DNA from: Candidatus Methylomirabilota bacterium
GTDB lineage: Bacteria; Methylomirabilota; Methylomirabilia; Methylomirabilales; Methylomirabilaceae
Reading direction: 5' to 3'
Assembly (NCBI GenBank): GCA_003105305.1
Contig: PQAQ01000014.1
Coordinates: forward strand, 1 to 8,374
Length of the DNA: 8,374 bases
This document shows positions 6,710 to 8,374 of the stretch, piece after piece; the stretch's first letter is position 1, and each line of letters begins with the position of its first letter. A program made the position numbers and the translations under genes. The notes under the pieces are model-generated. The model worked only from the letters and a program-made list of their open reading frames with translations. It was not told where the DNA came from and searched no databases.

Positions 6710-7740
6710 AGAAGCATCTGAACACCCTGTTTGTGACGACCCAGGGGTCGTACCTGTCGAAAGAGGGCGAGTGCGTGCAGGTGCGGGTGGACGGGGTCAA
6801 CAAGGCCCTCATCCCCATCCACACGCTGGGCGGGATCGTCTGTTTTGGAAACGTCCTGTGCAGTCCGTTCCTGCTGGGCCACTGCGCCGAGCACGGGGTG
6901 GCCCTGTCATTTCTGACGGAAAACGGCCGCTTCCTGGCTCGGGTGCAGGGTCCTGTATCGGGCAACGTCCTGCTGCGTCGTGAGCAGTACCGGTGGGCCG
7001 ATGACCCGGTGTGCAGTACCGCGATGGCGCGATATCTGATCACCGGCAAGCTGGCCAATGCGCGGAATGTCCTGTTGCGGGCCGCCCGCGATCACGGGAA
7101 TGATGGAAGGGATGATCTGTTGCGCGCGGCGGCCTTGCGACTGGCCGACTGCCTGCGTCGGCTCGAACGTCCTACTCTGTCGCTTGATGAGGTTCGCGGT
7201 ATCGAAGGCGAGGCCGGAGCGATCTACTTCGGCGCCTTCAACGCGCTAATTACGTCGGACGATCAGGCATTCCGGTTCAATGGCCGCAATCGCCGCCCGC
7301 CGCTCGATCCGACCAACTGTCTGCTGTCGTTTCTGTACACGCTGCTGCTGCACGATATCCGGGCGGCAATCGAGTGCGTGGGGCTCGATCCTGCGGTCGG
7401 TTTCCTGCACCGTGATCGACCGGGACGACCTGGGCTGGCACTGGACATCCTGGAGGAGTTCCGGGCTGTGATGGCCGACCGGTTGGCGCTGTCGCTCATC
7501 AACCTGGGCCAGGTGAAGGCCAAGGGATTCGACACTACCGAGTCCGGCGCCGTGCTTATGGCCGACGACACCCGAAAGGAGGTGATCCTGGCCTATCAGA
7601 AGCGGAAGCAGGAAGAGGTTGAGCACCCGTTCCTTCAGGAGAAGATGCCGATCGGCCTGCTCTGGCACGCGCAGGCACTGCTGCTCGCGCGCTACATTCG
7701 CGGGGACCTGGACGGGTACCCGCCCTATATCAGGCGGTGA
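6706..7740 (+). CDS. cas1: Cas1, CRISPR integrase (type I-C)
   Basis: Cas1 dimers on a Cas2 core catalyse integration of prespacers at the leader-repeat junction. The product is 344 aa, the usual length for I-C Cas1. The metal-binding catalytic set is intact: E169 in IEGEAGAIYF, H235 in VGFLHRD, and D247/E250 in LALDILEEFR. The conserved C-terminal block TRKEVILAYQKRK is at 289-301. ATG 6706 overlaps the cas4 stop. The open frame extends 99 bases further upstream inside cas4, but that part is a shadow, and homologues start at MKKHLNTLFV. A weak GGAAG precedes the start, so translation is likely coupled to cas4. Confidence 0.97.
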   Translation: MKKHLNTLFVTTQGSYLSKEGECVQVRVDGVNKALIPIHTLGGIVCFGNVLCSPFLLGHCAEHGVALSFLTENGRFLARVQGPVSGNVLLRREQYRWADDPVCSTAMARYLITGKLANARNVLLRAARDHGNDGRDDLLRAAALRLADCLRRLERPTLSLDEVRGIEGEAGAIYFGAFNALITSDDQAFRFNGRNRRPPLDPTNCLLSFLYTLLLHDIRAAIECVGLDPAVGFLHRDRPGRPGLALDILEEFRAVMADRLALSLINLGQVKAKGFDTTESGAVLMADDTRKEVILAYQKRKQEEVEHPFLQEKMPIGLLWHAQALLLARYIRGDLDGYPPYIRR

Positions 7741-7749
7741 GGGTGCGGC

Positions 7750-8040
7750 ATGTTTGTGTTGGTGAGCTATGACGTGAACACGCAGGACGCGGAGGGCCGG
7801 AGGCGCCTACGGCAGATCGCAAAGATGTGTCAGAACTACGGCCAGCGGGTACAATTTTCGGTCTTCGAGTGCATTGTGGAGCCGGCCCAATGGACGGGCC
7901 TACGCAACAGGCTTATGGGGATCATGAATCCGGAGAAGGACAGCCTGCGATTCTATTTCCTTGGCTCCAACTGGAAGCACCGGGTAGAGCATGTGGGCGC
8001 CAAGCCGACGCTCGATCAGGAGGGGCCCCTTGTTTTCTAG
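7750..8040 (+). CDS. cas2: Cas2, adaptation complex core
   Basis: Cas2 is the dimeric scaffold that holds prespacer DNA between two Cas1 dimers. The 96-aa product has the ferredoxin-like start MFVLVSYDVNT with the conserved Asp at D8, the YGQRVQFSVFEC block at 30-41, and FYFLGSNWKHRVEHVG at 68-83. Length is normal. The start lies 9 bases after the cas1 stop, with GGTGAGGG overlapping the end of cas1 as a possible ribosome binding site. Confidence 0.96.
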   Translation: MFVLVSYDVNTQDAEGRRRLRQIAKMCQNYGQRVQFSVFECIVEPAQWTGLRNRLMGIMNPEKDSLRFYFLGSNWKHRVEHVGAKPTLDQEGPLVF

Positions 8041-8218
8041 CCGCGCGAACCCTAAGCTGACAGGAAAATCCCGGGAGATTCGCGAGACCGAATCTCCTCG
8101 ATATTACAGCGTCTTCGAGGATTCGCTGGTTCGTAGTCGCGTGAGATGGAACTGGAAAACGCAGGTTCGCGCCAGCGCCCTGATTTCCTCAAGCGTGACG
8201 CGGACTTGAAGAAGGACA
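8041..8218 (+). promoter_or_regulatory. CRISPR leader
   Basis: This 178-base non-coding stretch lies between cas2 and the first repeat. It should carry the array promoter and the signals for integration at the leader end. Repeat orientation (ATTGAAAC at the 3' end) places the leader here. I cannot identify a clear -35/-10 pair by eye. It contains the stem-loop at 8074-8097. Confidence 0.75.
8074..8097. repeat. Leader stem-loop
   Basis: GGAGATTCG (8074-8082) and CGAATCTCC (8089-8097) pair perfectly over nine base pairs with the 6-base loop CGAGAC. There is no T-tract after it, so intrinsic termination of the cas operon is only a weak option. A protein binding site in the leader is the alternative. 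Confidence 0.7.
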
Positions 8219-8374
8219 GTCGCGCCCCACGCGGGCGCGTGGATTGAAACTTGAACCAATATGACGGGACGTGGATATTGGAGGAGGTCGCGCCCCACGC
8301 GGGCGCGTGGATTGAAACAATGGCCAAGACCTGCGCGGGACTGTGGTCGATCTGTCGCGCCCCACGCGGGCGCG
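8219..8374 (+). CRISPR. Type I-C CRISPR array, start only, truncated by window end
   Basis: Two identical 32-bp repeats lie at 8219-8250 and 8287-8318, and the first 21 bases of a third at 8354-8374. Repeats begin GTCGCGCCCCACGCG and end GTGGATTGAAAC, the classic I-C family. Spacer 1 (8251-8286) is 36 bp and spacer 2 (8319-8353) is 35 bp, normal for I-C. Within the repeat CGCGCCC and GGGCGCG form a 7-bp stem with a CACGC loop. By analogy with B. halodurans, cleavage after the stem would leave the 11-base handle TGGATTGAAAC. These spacers are leader-proximal and hence the most recent. Confidence 0.98.

Noticed and set aside
5976..7058. A 360-codon open frame on the minus strand across cas4 and cas1
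   Set aside because: It is antisense to two well-conserved genes, is rich in Pro/Arg/Ser as expected for a shadow of GC-rich coding DNA, and shows no family motif.
7576..7588. Another near-complete Shine-Dalgarno, AAGGAGGTGATCC, inside cas1
   Set aside because: It encodes the conserved K-E-V-I of the Cas1 TRKEVILAYQKRK motif, and no ATG, GTG or TTG follows at suitable spacing. It also shows that such a motif can arise from coding alone, which tempers the Cas11c argument.
8052..8327. Minus-strand open frame encoding SIHAPAWGAT and STRPRGAR segments
   Set aside because: These peptides are translations of the I-C CRISPR repeat on the opposite strand, a well-known false annotation. No real gene is present.

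Overview
The window holds a complete subtype I-C CRISPR-Cas locus, all on the + strand, in the canonical order cas3 - cas5c - cas8c (with an internal cas11c) - cas7c - cas4 - cas1 - cas2 - leader - CRISPR array. The array runs off the right edge after two spacers. The host cannot be named from the sequence. Strong GGAGG-type ribosome binding sites and a coding GC that is moderate to high depending on the gene suggest a mesophilic, GC-rich bacterium.

Layout. Bases 1-312 are an upstream flank with no convincing gene, containing a REP-like G/C-rich hairpin and a run of nine G. Bases 313-5965 are the interference block. Cas3 is an HD nuclease-helicase, Cas5c is the expected crRNA-processing backbone subunit, Cas8c is the large subunit, Cas11c is the small subunit made from an internal start in cas8c, and Cas7c is the backbone subunit. 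Start and stop codons touch or overlap from cas5c to cas7c, so these genes are probably translationally coupled. A 105-bp gap with two small hairpins follows. Bases 6071-8040 are the adaptation block: Cas4, Cas1 and Cas2. Bases 8041-8218 form the leader, with a 9-bp stem-loop. From 8219 there are two full 32-bp I-C repeats, a third partial one, and spacers of 36 and 35 bp.

How it works together. Cas1-Cas2 with Cas4 would choose, trim and insert new spacers at the leader end. Cas5c would cut the array transcript at the repeat hairpin. Cas5c, Cas7c, Cas8c and Cas11c would form Cascade on the crRNA, and Cas3 would degrade the bound target DNA.

Unusual points. The system is a known type, but the interference block is divergent. 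Cas5c keeps the Tyr of its processing site but appears to have Ala-Ile where the Lys-His pair is expected. Cas7c has an N-terminal extension and an acidic/lysine-rich insertion. Cas8c carries two CxxC pairs. A 12-base perfect Shine-Dalgarno match precedes the internal Cas11c start. Sampled base composition is much more GC-rich in the adaptation genes than in the interference genes, suggesting a mosaic locus. cas7c also holds a perfect 22-bp palindrome.
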